From positions 1,631,001 to 1,695,000 of the forward strand of contig NC_073346.2 in assembly GCF_027580225.2 (NCBI RefSeq): a stretch of DNA of 64,000 nt. The letters run 5' to 3'. Shown one piece after another: positions 47,022 through 58,207 of this stretch. The translations under genes and the position numbers were made by a program. The notes below the pieces were generated by a model. It saw only the letters and a program-made list of their open reading frames with translations. It did no database searches and was not told the DNA's origin. The stretch comes from Misgurnus anguillicaudatus (taxonomy: Eukaryota; Chordata; Actinopteri; Cypriniformes; Cobitidae). The number at the start of each line of letters is the position of its first letter. The stretch's first letter is position 1.

Positions 47022-48151
47022 ACCCTTTCACTCTTTCTTTTTTCAATGATATATGGCATGACAAGTTTAATTCCCTTTTTCATCAATGTAATACATTGTA
47101 AACGTATTCGTTTGTAAAGATGTGTAGGATCCGCACGCGTGAGTATCGCGTCCTCGCTCGCGTCGCAGGCGCCGCAAACTCTTTATTTTTAAATCAATCA
47201 ATCACCGCAAATAGAATTAGCTTACTCTGCTGATTTTGGACATACAGATATGATTTATACATCATTTAAAATTTTAAAGTGTCTAGTTTTTTTCTGTCCA
47301 CTCCCAATAAAAGCAGAATGTTGTGCTTTTCGCAAAATTAAGAAAATAAACATGATGTGGGTTTTGTTCTCTCTCCCTCAGTGAAGTCCTTTCAGAAACG
47401 CGTCAGAAAAATTAACTGTAACTTAACGAATACTTCTCATAGAAACAAAAGATATATGTCAACATAATGCTTGGAATGTCTGCTTTTAAATGATGTAAGT
47501 GAGATCGAAAACATATATTGTCATTCGGTGTAAACTGTATGAGAAGGAGTTGAGGGACCGTCTCTCTCCTGTTACCTGTTTATCTGTAATGAGATGAGAT
47601 CGCCACACCCCCGCGCCATTGAAGTGAATGAGCGAAGACATCCATATACATAACTCGTGCCTGCTGCAGTCAATAGATTCACAATCTACAATCCAGTCTC
47701 TCAATTCCTTGTTGTTTCATCCGAGTGCACCAAACATTTACTTGCGTATGTGTGTCACTATCTCCAGACGCAAGTGTTTTCTTGTTCTTCTGTCAAACAG
47801 TTCACGCGACGGGAACGCACATACACAAACACCCGAGTCAGGAAATTTGACGCGCTTTTTGGTGTTCTTATAAAATACGCGATTGCGAGCAGTACAATCC
47901 TTATTTACTTGCGTCTAAGCTTATATCTCTGCACAGCACGTTTATTAAACACAGGATCACTCGCATGTGCACACATACTGCTTTCATGGTCAACACATGA
48001 GGGAGTAATGGCGGCGGCTGTAAACAAACATTGATAAGTTTATCACGCTTGTCTTTTGTTGTGTTTTCTACTATAATTATTACAAAAACACAAATAAGAG
48101 TCCAGACAACGATATGCAGTTCTTTTGAGCTTTTTACTGCATATATATAAA

Positions 48152-48225
<74 letters not shown>

Positions 48226-48802
48226 ACAATATATTGAAAATTTTTGTTATAACTTCCCAAGTAAACCTTATCATGGTTTTACTACAGAGAAAGTTACATT
48301 CCTGTTGAACATTCCTACAAGGCTCATTATGTGGCTCATTACGCAACTCTTTTGTTTAATGAGCTGTCAATCACTGATTATTCAGGAGCTTTCCCGCCTC
48401 CACGCATACAGCCTTTCCCAAGAAAAAGTGTCTTAGAAATTTTAAATCAATATATTGTTTTATGTGAATGAGTAGGCCGAATGATTTTTCAAATCATTTT
48501 GAAGAAAAAACTGTAGAGTACTAGATCCTGTTTTGAAAAGTCTTGGGAAAACATGTTTAGAATTAGTTTTGTAGACTTATATCAGTGACTTTTTTGCTTT
48601 TTCAAAACCCACGCATAAACATTTTTCTCTAAAAAATACAAACATGTATGTTGATTATATAATATTGAAGCCCAGTTTGTGCTAAACACAGTGTTATGAG
48701 ACTTTTGACATTAATATGTTTTTAAGCAACTGAAAAAAGCACAAATGTCAGTGCAGGTCAAAACTTCCCCAGGGCCCTAAAAACCCCTTAGACCCCAGAG
48801 GG
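47022..48802. repeat. Dispersed repeat family A, copy 2
   Basis: Matches 6488-7510 and 9352-9890 in order and orientation, without the hAT present in copy 1. TTAA lies at 47018-47021 and 48803-48806, so a piggyBac-like element is possible, although the left terminus (ACCCTTTCACTC) and the right one (CCCTCTGGGG in reverse) agree only partly. No coding capacity. Frames through it are shadows of the repeat. Confidence 0.65.
48151..48221. repeat. (TG)n microsatellite
   Basis: A TG run of about 35 units, at the place where copy 1 of the family carries (TA)n and the hAT. Confidence 0.95.
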
Positions 48803-48806
48803 TTAA

Positions 48807-49019
48807 ATGATTGTGAATTGACCCGAAAAAGTGTCTCTTTACCTTAAATCATGCATGTGACGCCAAGTGTATTTAAACATCATGACTTTGAGAAATTTAA
48901 AAGAAAGCAATGACACATTTAACAACAAAGTTTGCCAGAAGACTGCACTGTCACTTACATAATCTTCAGAGAAGAAGATAAAACTATATATCAAAATCGT
49001 ATATGCTTAGCTACTGTTG
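48807..49019. other. No recognised feature
   Basis: AT-rich sequence with no motif that I can name. Confidence 0.35.
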
Positions 49020-49285
49020 AACGGGAACACGATCGACAGTGAGTCTGATTCCAGTGTTTCTCTCTCTCAGTTGGAATGTAACAGTCGAAGGTATGAGGTG
49101 AATGATATAAAAAAAATTCTCAGTGCAACTAAAAATAAAATGGGAATATTTTCCTGATCTCAAACAATTTGTAGAGAATATTTGATGTCTGAGGGTCTAT
49201 GTACCAACAAAGAAATTTACAGGTTAAAGAAACTGGTGAGAAAACTCAACATTGAACTGAGTAATGATGAAGGTGGTGAAGAGTA
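49020..49285 (+). pseudogene. L1/Tx1-like LINE ORF1, C-terminal part
   Basis: The plus strand reads LLNGNTIDSESDSSVSLSQL, then YEVNDIKKILSATKNKMGIF, then in another frame YLMSEGLCTNKEIYRLKKLV, ending with a stop at about 49285. These match the conserved tail of fish L1/Tx1-like ORF1 and lie just before ORF2, as expected. A frameshift disrupts it. It probably belongs to the same LINE as 38838-39824. Confidence 0.7.
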
Positions 49286-49439
49286 ATTTAGTGAAGCTTT
49301 ATGGGTTGTGTTTATTGTTATCTTTTTTACTAAGTTTTTCTAAAAGTTTTAGCCCAGTTTCATATGATGTTGAAAAAATTGTGAAGGGAAGGCTTTGAAA
49401 AGTCAGAGCTTCTTTTGAAAATTATGTTTTTGTTTTTAT

Positions 49440-51545
49440 TTGTGTGTTGTATGTTCCAAACTCAGGTGTTGAAAGAGTGGTGTTTTTAGAAACCCTCAAT
49501 TCAACTTTGCAAAATTGTCCTAGTGAAGAATTTTTATTTTTGGGTGGTGATTTTAATTGATTTATAAAATATCTTGATAGTAATCATATTGAGCCTCATG
49601 AGCCCACCCGTAGGAAACCTTTTCAGCTTATTAATTGTCATGAGTCAGTGTGGTCCTGGAGGACCCCCTTCCAGAATGTTTTAGATGTCTCCTTAATGAA
49701 CACACCTGTTTTAACTTATCAGCTTGTTAGGGAGACATTCTGGAAGGAAGCTGATGAGTTTGTTCAGGTGTTTTAAAGAGTAACTTAACCCTAAACCAAC
49801 TTTTTTTAGTTAATGATCTGTAAGAATGATGCTTTATTAGTGCTGTTCATTGATTTTAGTAAGTTTTTTGACATTTGGATATAAAGTGTTCATTACTCGA
49901 ATATATGGTGTAAAAACGTCTGAGTACTGCCCTCTTCAGGTTGAACGGTGGCTACTGCAGTTGAATTTTCCTATTGGATGTTGGGTCCAAAAAATAACTC
50001 GTGACGTAAGCAGTTTCAAGCTCACCACACCCTTGTTACGATCTCACCACACACTTGGTACGAGCTTAGTTTGTCCCCCTCTGGGATCTGCCCACTTTTC
50101 TTGCATTTTTCAAATATTGCCAGTGGGTGGAGTCAGGCTCTGACCAGGGGTTTAGTTACGCTTTTAAATAAGGAGACATCTAAAACTTTCTGGAAGGGGG
50201 TCCTCCAGGACCAGAGTTGAAGAACACTGAGTTAAGTGATATATGTAGACATTTTAATAGTACTCAGAGACAATGTATTATCTTTAGATAGGTTGGACAG
50301 GTTTTATTATTTTAAACATCAACTTGTTTTTTAGTAAATGTTTTATTTTTCCTGTTGTGTTATCTGATCACAGTATGGTTTGTTGTTCTTTTATGTTAAG
50401 TTATGTTAAACCTAGGAGTGCTTATTGGCATTTTAATACCTCTTTGTTAAGTTTTAAAGATGCCTTTAAGTATAACTGGGAAACATTTAGGGACGAAAAA
50501 ACTCTTTTAATTCTTTAAGACCAAATGGTGGGACTTTGGTTAAGTGCAAATAAAGCAATTTTGTCAACAGTATACTCAAAACGTTACTGTAGAGTTATCC
50601 AGGTCTATGAACATTTTGAAGACTTTATTAGTCAAACTTCAGGAATTAACTGCCCTGAATTTATTAGAGTTAAAGGTGCAAGATGCTTTGGTTCGTTCTC
50701 GTTTTCAAAATGTTGATCAGATGGATGCTCCAAATTATTATTATTTTTTAGTTTGGAAAAAAGAATAGGCAGAAAAGATTCATTCATGCATTACGATCCA
50801 ATTTGGGTCTGTTGTAGTCTGACCCAGCAGAAATTCGAAAAAAAAACAGTTTTTTTTTACAAAGAGCTGTATAAGTGTGGGTGGGTAGCAGAGTCTCCGG
50901 TTTCGAAGGATGCCAATTCAAAGCTTGGTAGGACGGCTGCCAGTTCTTACCCTCCTCCCTAAAAAGAGGGATTTAACTGATATTAAGAACTGGCGCCCCG
51001 TCTCACTGCTCTGCACAGATTACAAACTGCTTTCTAAAGTTTTAGTAAATAGGTTAGCAAAAGTAATGCAGCAAATTATCCATCCGGACCAAAGTTACTG
51101 TTTACCTGGCAGAAAGATCTTTGATAATGTTTCTTTAATACAAAATATTTTGGAAGTCTCTAAATTGTTTAATTTGGACTTTGCTTTATTTTCTTTAGAC
51201 CAAGAGAAAGCCTTTGACAGAGTCGAACATACCATAATCTCTGGAAAACTATGACAGCCTCTGGCTTTTGTCAGAAATTTATTGATAAGATCAAGGTTCC
51301 TTACAGTGACGTTGAGAGTATGCTGAAAGTGAAAGGTGGTTTATGCACTCCATTTTAAGTCGGCAGGGGTGTTAGACAAGAGTGTTCTTTATCAGGTATG
51401 CTCTATTCAATTGCAATAGAACCCTTTTTGCAACAACTAAGATCCAAGTTAAGTGGTTTACATATACCTGGTATTATCTACAAGGTTAATTTATCAACGT
51501 ATGCTGATGATGTGGGTATAGGGATTAACAATCAAAGTGATGTAT
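49440..51545 (+). pseudogene. L1/Tx1-like LINE ORF2: endonuclease to reverse transcriptase
   Basis: ORF2 encodes the endonuclease and reverse transcriptase that copy the LINE. EEFLFLGGDFN at about 49528 is the endonuclease GGDFN motif. After a 584-bp insertion come SDICRHFNSTQRQCIIF, VRSRFQNVDQMDAPN, then the RT blocks LTDIKNWRPVSLLCTDYKLL (about 50970), LDQEKAFDRVEH and STYADDVGIGI (about 51510) with the catalytic YADD intact. The N-terminal APE-type domain is incomplete and several frameshifts and stops occur. The frame is cut at 51545 by the CACTG element, and the protein resumes at 58961. Confidence 0.88.
49646..50229. mobile_element. hAT-like MITE inside L1 ORF2
   Basis: CAGTGTGGTCCTGGAGGACC at the left and a reverse-complementary GGTCCTCCAGGACC...CACTG at the right flank 584 bases. 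A second small inverted pair (AGAGTAACTTAACCCTAAAC and GGTTTAGTTACGCTTTTAAA) lies inside, so there may be another nested MITE at about 49777-50170. LINE protein similarity continues on both sides. A full 8-bp duplication is not present. Confidence 0.75.
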
Positions 51546-51574
51546 CACTGCATGAAAAGTGGAATTTTCGTCAG

Positions 51575-52864
51575 AATGTGGCACTGTAGATTGCTGTGAA
51601 ACTCCAAGTTTACGACAGCGCACGACAATTTGCAGCCAACACCGAAAACTGCCGTAAGTTGTCAGAAGTTGACGTGGGTCTTGCTTGGAAGTTGTCCCCC
51701 CTTCCCCTAATTCTAGGGGAGGCTTTAACATGTAAATGAACATGCTGTGAGCTATACAAATGCAAATCAGGGTAGCAGCTGGGGGAGTTTTACTCAGGTG
51801 ACATTCTGAGAGGTTTTAAACTTTGATTTTAAGAAAATCTTTGGTATCAGTAAAGCCAAATTACAGACTCTTAAATTTTAGTTTGAATTTATTTATTTTT
51901 AAAGTATGCTACACTGTTAACACATTGTCTTCATGATGTAAACATCACTTAATATTTTGAGTTATGGACATTTACTTAAAAAATCTTAGTTCATTTAACT
52001 TTTAAGTGTATAAAATTAATTAAACTAAAACATTCAAGTGAATGAACTTTAGCAGTACATGTTGTAAGGAACACCCATAATCCTTTGTCTCAGAATATTA
52101 CGATTATTTAAGCTTTTTTACAGAATTAAGAACTAATAAGAACTTTAACTACTTAAATATTTGTTAAAATGTCATAGAGGTTTATGCTCTAATATTATTC
52201 ATGTTGTTTAGTTTAAAATGATAAATTACCATTTTTCTAAATGAAAGTCCCCGTTCAGGTGATCAGTGTTTATTGACATAAACAACACATTGAATTGTAT
52301 TGTGTTTCAGTGGAGAATCAAGTTTATTTAATGACTTACTAAGTCATGAGTTTTGTGTTATAATACCATTTATAACAATAAGAGAATTATAATTATACAT
52401 TAATTAAAAATATAATTTTTTTCAACTCAGTTAACTAAGTGGAGATGTTGGACAGAGTAATTCAAAATCAACTTTAAGTTTAATGACAATCATTTATCAA
52501 ACTTTTCTTCACCATTTATCACAATACTTTCAAAATATTTTTTCCTAATAATTTTTAAACTATCCCTTTAAGTAGATTCAATTTCTCCAGGCTAACAGTG
52601 TATATTAATTACTCTGTATGTAATTAGCAATAACCAATGTTAGGTAAAAAAGTTACACCAAACTATTTATTTCAACAATTTTAATTGTTTTAACAGAGTT
52701 TTAATCAGGCTCAATTTGTGCATTCTATGCAAACACCATCAAACAACATGTCAAACAACAAAATGTCTGTCCGGATGGGAATGAAGCAAGGTAACTTGTG
52801 CAATTACATCACAGCTCAAATACTGTGCATAGTGGCATGACTACAGTTTATTGAATTCACATAC
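51575..52864. other. Left part of the CACTG element, no coding sequence seen
   Basis: AT-rich and free of recognisable domain. The minus-strand gene should continue here with its catalytic part, so an internal deletion probably removed it. Confidence 0.4.
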
Positions 52865-54644
52865 TGGTAATCCTGCCATACTTGTCCATCATTTACATCT
52901 CCTAACACACCCTTTGGCAGTTCCCGCTTTCGCCATTCATCTAATTTCTCTTCAAATCCAAGTCTTTTAACAAGTCCTCCCAGAGACTGCACAACACTCT
53001 TGTATCAGTAAGAACGTATTGGATGGACATTCTCTTCACTGCTCAAATATGTAGCCTTGCATAGCAAGGCAGAGCCACATTTCTTCCTTAATGCAGACCT
53101 CTGCTGTGGGTGATTGTAGAATGGGATGTGACCACAAGTCCTGCAAACCTTTGTACCATCCCGTCTGAGCTCATAGGTTTCAGTAAGCATGTACACTGTC
53201 ATACATTTTGGACAAACCACATACTGTAAGAAGTCGTCACGGAGGATACCAGTCAATTTCATCATGGCCAAAAGGTTCATCATCAACAAGTGTTCTGGTT
53301 TTTCACTTCTGGCCTGATCACTTCCATGCTCCTCCCTATCTTGTATGTGAGGATAGCCTTCACTCTGCTCCTCAGCAAGGATTTCCCCCTCTTCATCCAC
53401 ATAGTCATCCTATGGAAATTTAAAGGACATATTTAAAACACATGCAATGCACATACTCAGCACCACCATTAGACCATTAGAGATTGAAAAGTCCCTCATG
53501 AATATGGCCATTTGAGATTGAAAACCCCATCGTTAATATGGTCATTTGAGATTTAAAAAGAACATAATTAATATGGTCATTTCTCATCAATATGGCCATT
53601 TGAGTATGAAAAGATTTGAAAACTGTAGTTGGAAAAGATCATGTGCATCTCAAACAGCTAGCTTTATCTTAGTGCAATGAACCAGTTAAGTACTTTGTGG
53701 GAATTTCATCCACTTCAACTTCATTTTAGTTTTTTTTATACTTTATAAAGTGTGTTTATACTTTAGTTGCTTTCATTAGTTAACTAACAGAAATTTGAGA
53801 GTGGAAAACAATAATGTGGGTGAAACATGTTAGGTTTTCCCATTTTAGCTCTGGATTAGCATGTACTGAACTTTATACTGGTATATCCAAATGTAATTTC
53901 ATGCTTACCACACAACAGGAGATGTCCAGGAAAAGATGAATGCTTTGGTCATCTGCTGTTTCGTCTGAAAAACAACAAACAGAAGATACCGTTATGCATT
54001 ATAACGCGATATTCCTATTTAATTATAAATTAATTTATACTATTAAAATAACAACAACAGTGATAATCAACCACATTTAACTAGACCAGGGGTCTCCAAC
54101 CTTTTTGTGAGCAAGGGCTGCCACAATGGATAAAACATGCTGGATGGCTACTTTTTGATATAGCATACTCAAAACGTTTTTGTTTAACTTGTTGATTTTA
54201 TTTTATTTTAATTTACTTGTTGATATGTTGTAGTATTGTTTAAAATGTTAACATACATAAAGCAAGCCAAGCTTATATAATAATATGTAATTATGCTCAC
54301 CGTTGTCTGAACTGCAATTCGCTGGGTGCATTTCTTCAAATTCTTCAATTACTTTTTTTTCTGGGTCCTCGGATTGCATTTCACTTTCACCAATCTCTCT
54401 AACTCCAGTAAAGTTATCCTCCGGGTCTTTACACATGACAGGACATCACTCACAGCGGGTTCATGACTGGAAAGCAGCAGGCTCTGTACGTTATCTGACC
54501 TGACGTAGTCCTTTTGGATTTTTTCTCCCAAACTCCATTTTTGAAATAGCGCTTTCTGTGGTCAAAATACTGTGTATGACACAGTTCAGTGTTGCAATGT
54601 TCACAGAAGCGCCAAGGTCGTTTCTTCAGTCTTGGGACTTCCAT
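52865..54644 (-). pseudogene. Zinc-binding N-terminal part of a transposase-like gene, spliced
   Basis: Exon 1 (54644-54301) starts MEVPRLKKRPWRFCEHCNTE with a CxxC...H zinc motif (CEHC, FDHRKRYF) and ends in an acidic stretch; the frame changes near 54440-54500, through a short intron or a frameshift. Exon 2 (53964-53909) and exon 3 (53409-52865) join in phase through GT-AG borders. Exon 3 carries YVVCPKCMTVY, CRTCGHIPFYNHPQQ and KKCGSALL, a double zinc-binding region I recall from fish transposase-like proteins. A TGA at 53005-53007 interrupts it in frame; after it the frame stays open as YKSVVQSLGGLVKRLGF and VLGDVNDGQVWQDYQ to a GTATGT donor at 52864. No DDE domain follows. Confidence 0.7.
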
Positions 54645-54850
54645 CTTTCAACTGACAGCACACTGTGTTGATATCACACAGAGCTCCCCGCACATCGCGT
54701 TTGTTGTTTATATCATACGCATGCGCGCACGTCTCACAAGATTTTCCTTATATCAATAACCTCGCGTGTGATTGGAGGAGCCCGACAGGCTTCTCGCCTT
54801 CGTCCAATCGCGTGCGAGGTCATGGCCACGGCTCACACAGCAGTACAAGA
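54645..54850. promoter_or_regulatory. Bidirectional promoter of the CACTG element
   Basis: About 200 CpG-containing bases lie between the two divergent genes. They hold an NRF1-like ACGCATGCGCGC (54718-54729), an ATTGG at 54771 and a CCAAT at 54804 in opposite orientation. These are typical of TATA-less divergent promoters. Activity is inferred. Confidence 0.55.
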
Positions 54851-57800
54851 GGAGCATTAAGAGATGTTTGGTTTGGTGTTTGTAACTCTCCAAGAAGAGA
54901 AGACGGGTGCACAATTGCAAGATTGCGGTAAGAATAATTTTATGTAAAAGCATATTTTTAAGTAGCCCAAGCTGTATGTTTTATTGCTTAGAGGTGTTTT
55001 TGTCTTGTAATTTTTAGGAGGCTGTACGGCGTCTCTGAGGCACACTGCAGGCGCTTTGAACCAGAGCAAAGGTAACGTTACGATTTAAAGAATATGCTTT
55101 TATTCTTGTATAAGGAAATAGATACGTTAATACAGTGGTTCCCAAACTGGGGTGCGTGCACTAGGGATGTCCCGATCCGATCACATGATCGGAAATCGGC
55201 CCCGATCACGTGATTTCGGACTCGATCGGAATCGGACGTCACCTTCCGATCAAGACTCGGATACATATGCAGGGTTTAAAATCCATCAAGGTCTCGCTCT
55301 GCTCCGCGCCAGTGTACGCGCTGCGCTGGTTCGTGTGAACTGACAAGAAGAAAATAGGCTTGTTCGACTTCATGCGGCGTCACAAGAACGGGCAGCCGGA
55401 TGACGTCAAAGTTCCGCGAGAGCGATTTAAAAGCAAACTCCTCCGTATGATTTCGCGGATCACTCGCGCGGTAGTTTGACGTCACCCGGCTGTCGATTGT
55501 TGCGGCCCCGCATGAAGTCGAACAAGCCTTGACGTGTTTTCATTCATAGGCTTCACACTCGTGCGTGCAAGGAACCCACGACAAAACCGTGTTTTTATCG
55601 CTCATTTAAACGACGCGTTGATCGTTTTGTCACCATGTGCTCAGACGCAACTCCGCGTCTCACTCAGAACCTCAAGAACGCGCATTCACGCAGGATACTG
55701 TAGAGATGAGAGATAGAGAGAGAGGTAAGAATGGTGCCCATGTCGAAAAAACTTAATAGAAGTCTAGAAACAAAGTATTAAAGTATGTATAGCCATGTCA
55801 CTCATCTCATTACAATATGTTAACTAGATAACTGGATTCAACTGATTGTATAGTTTAATAAAATAATGTATTTTGATTATACAAATTAATTACGACCTAA
55901 CTATAGGTATTTTTTAACTAACTGCTGACCAGCTTAGGGAATCTCTATGGCTATGTTATAAGACATATTGCTGAATCAGTATGTTGTTTTTCCTGGTAAT
56001 TGAGTCTTTTTGGGTAGCCTATCTTATGCCTAGAAGTAGTCAAGGAGGTTGAGTCTTATAACTTCCTTCTAAGTTTGATCAATTGTGCATAATGACATGT
56101 GCAACAAATGCATATAGGGTGTCAGACTCATAGATTTGCATAATTTAAAGTTCAGGTTTTAAAATTTGGGTCAACATGTGGCACAGCTTTAAAACTGAAA
56201 CTTATAAAATCCTATCAGAGGTACAAAATGTCATTGAAACACACCAGTGGCTTTGCTGTCATCAGGATTAAACATGCTACCCCTCGAACCCTCCCTCCCA
56301 ACAGAGCATCCCCACAAAACAAATCCCAATTTAACCCCTGTATATATACCATAAATATTCTAATTATTTTTGAACACATCTATAATTATGCGCTGGCACA
56401 GAGTTAGACTCTTTTGACTCCACACAGAAACAGCACCGCGTGCGGCATGACATAAGGAACATCCTGGTTCTGTTTTTCGCTCTTCTTTATTCTTTTTTAT
56501 GTATTATAGAAGTATCGGATCGGGACTCGGTATCGGCAGATACTCAAAATCAAATGACTCGGACTCGGACTCGAGGGCAAAAAAACCTGATCGGGACATC
56601 CCTAGCGTGCACCCCTAGTGGTGCGCAGACTGACCACCAGGGGTGCGCGAGCGAATGTTTGTAATGGCGGGGGGAAAGATTGGCTCTTTATTATTTTTAC
56701 TTATTTAACTGTGGTAAACTTCACATGGGAAAGTTTTATTAAGAAATAAAATTTCACATTACAAGCTATAAATTACTCCTGATTTAATTTCATTTTACAA
56801 GCACATCTGTGTCACAATAGCCCCGCCCTCTTCATATTAGGCGCTAACTGATAATTAATCCATTTATTTTTTCCACTTACTACATTCATCAAAATGGACA
56901 CCTGGTTAAAAACGGGCAGTTTAAAGAAATCAAGGGACGGGAATGAGCCATCTACATCAGCCTCATCCGACCACATTACTGAATATATAGAAAACCCCGA
57001 TCAAAGACACTCGGATGATAATGAACGGAGTGAAGAGGCGGGAACAGAAAAACCTAACAGAGATGTACTGGTCAAGAGAATTAGGCCTACATGCCAGAGT
57101 GAGAAAATGTCAAGTAAGAAACACAAATACAGTGACAGTTACATTGCAACTGAAATGTGAAGTTTAACCAGAGTATTTGTATTTAGTTATTGCAACTAAA
57201 AATGTGAAGTTTAAAAAAATTGTCATCCATTACCCTGAATTTTGATGATCTGTGTACAAACATGCAGGACGTCTCACTAAAAAAGGTGGTAATCTTTTGT
57301 TTTTATAACAGATTTTTTTATGTTTTCTAATCTACAGTGAATATTTGTATTTAGTTACTGCTATTAAAATTTGTGAAGTTTAACAAGAGTAAGGTGTTGG
57401 GGGGTGCTTGACAGGTGTCAAACACTAGAAAGGGGTGCATGCTGCAAAAAGTTTGGGAACCACTGCGTTAATAGATCCGAGCTTAAACCCGCACATTTTG
57501 TTTTCACAGACTAACGTCGCCTCATAACGAAGCCGTGACCTCCTATTTGGTTGGGGCTATTTTAGCAAGTCCACATTTAACTGCTGAGAATGACGACATT
57601 GTTTGTAAGTATAACTTCTAATGTTTTTCCTCATTTCTTGTTTAATTGTACCGTGACTCTGTTTATTAATACCAGTCTCATTTAATTGTTTTCCAGCTGC
57701 CTGCAAGACGTATTATGAGTCGGTTCGCCGGAGCTTCAGATACAAACAACCTGAACTCGCATCGCGGGCGGAAAATGCGAAAAGTTTAGCTCGGAGTCGA

Positions 57801-58207
57801 TCCAGAAGAAAAAGGGTAAGATGTAATATATTAGATCAGTATTTTGTCAATGTGAGTATTTTTCAGGTCACTTATTGTCTTTATTGATTGTATTACAGTT
57901 GCTGGAAGCGAGACGAAGTGCGCTGGCTGAGGATGAGATGGACATTTGGAAGTGCGCCACCATAGATCTCATATCTGATGAGGAAGACGGCATTGTTGGC
58001 GGGGTGTCTGGATGGATTGTGCGGCCACCGCCCTCTCGCAGCCTGGAACTTTCCGAGCTCTGTGCCACGCTGCAATTCAGATTAGAGGCGATACCAAAGT
58101 ACAGAGGAACTCACCATATATGCCTGCAAAAGCGACTTTTTTACAACGTTTTTGAGTTTTTTTTTTTTCTTTTTTCAACACTTGATAACTTTGAAAAAGA
58201 TTTTTAG
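54665..58207 (+). CDS. Uncharacterised spliced gene of the CACTG element, at least 5 exons
   Basis: Function unknown. Exons read from GT-AG borders and matching phases: E1 to 54927 (NSPRREDGCTIARLR), E2 55018-55071 (RLYGVSEAHCRRFEPEQ), E3 57510-57604 (LTSPHNEAVTSYLVGAIL), E4 57697-57815 (ACKTYYESVRRSFRYKQ, then an SRSRRKR basic tail) and E5 57899-58207 (LLEARRSALAEDEMDIWK, SDEEDG, GWIVRPPPSRS, ELCATLQFRLEAIPKYRGTH). The phase is kept through every junction. The start codon is uncertain: the E1 frame has only an ATG at 54665, 20 bases from the divergent gene's ATG. AATAAA lies near 58319. I recall similar proteins annotated as C14orf93-like in fish, but I am not sure. The E2-E3 intron is swollen by a 2.3-kb hAT nest. 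Confidence 0.8.
55162..56604. mobile_element. hAT element (inner) with GCGTGCAC TSD
   Basis: Inverted ends TAGGGATGTCCCGATC and GATCGGGACATCCCTA. GCGTGCAC occurs exactly on both sides (55154-55161 and 56605-56612). It inserted only 29 bases from the left end of the outer hAT. No transposase was recognised. It carries a MITE at 55356-55529. Confidence 0.95.
55356..55529. mobile_element. 174-bp MITE, copy 2
   Basis: Inverted ends AGGCTTGTTCGACTTCATGC and GCATGAAGTCGAACAAGCCT, the same family as 26668-26805. GACGTCA motifs occur in both arms. Confidence 0.85.
56894..57160 (+). pseudogene. N-terminal fragment of hAT transposase
   Basis: The frame starts MDTWLKTGSLKKSRDGNEPS and ends KKHKYSDSYIATEM. 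The MDxWLKTGxLK start and KYSDSYI block match the N-terminus of fish hAT transposases related to FAM200/ZBED5-type proteins. The frame stops where the conserved GFTxxG block should begin, so only 88 residues of several hundred remain. Confidence 0.75.

Larger units (their letters stand above)
55133..57465 (+). mobile_element. hAT element (outer) with CGTTAATA TSD
   Basis: Inverted ends CAGTGGTTCCCAAACTGGGG and, reverse-complemented, CAGTGGTTCCCAAACTTTTT. CGTTAATA occurs exactly on both sides (55125-55132 and 57466-57473). It sits in the intron of the plus-strand gene and carries the start of a hAT transposase. A second hAT interrupts it at 55162-56604. Confidence 0.95.

Noticed and set aside
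48158..48436. Open frame beginning with alternating Cys-Val residues
   Set aside because: A translation of the (TG)n microsatellite.
53005..53007. TGA as a selenocysteine codon
   Set aside because: No selenoprotein context was recognised and the gene is a decayed transposase-like fragment; a nonsense mutation is simpler.
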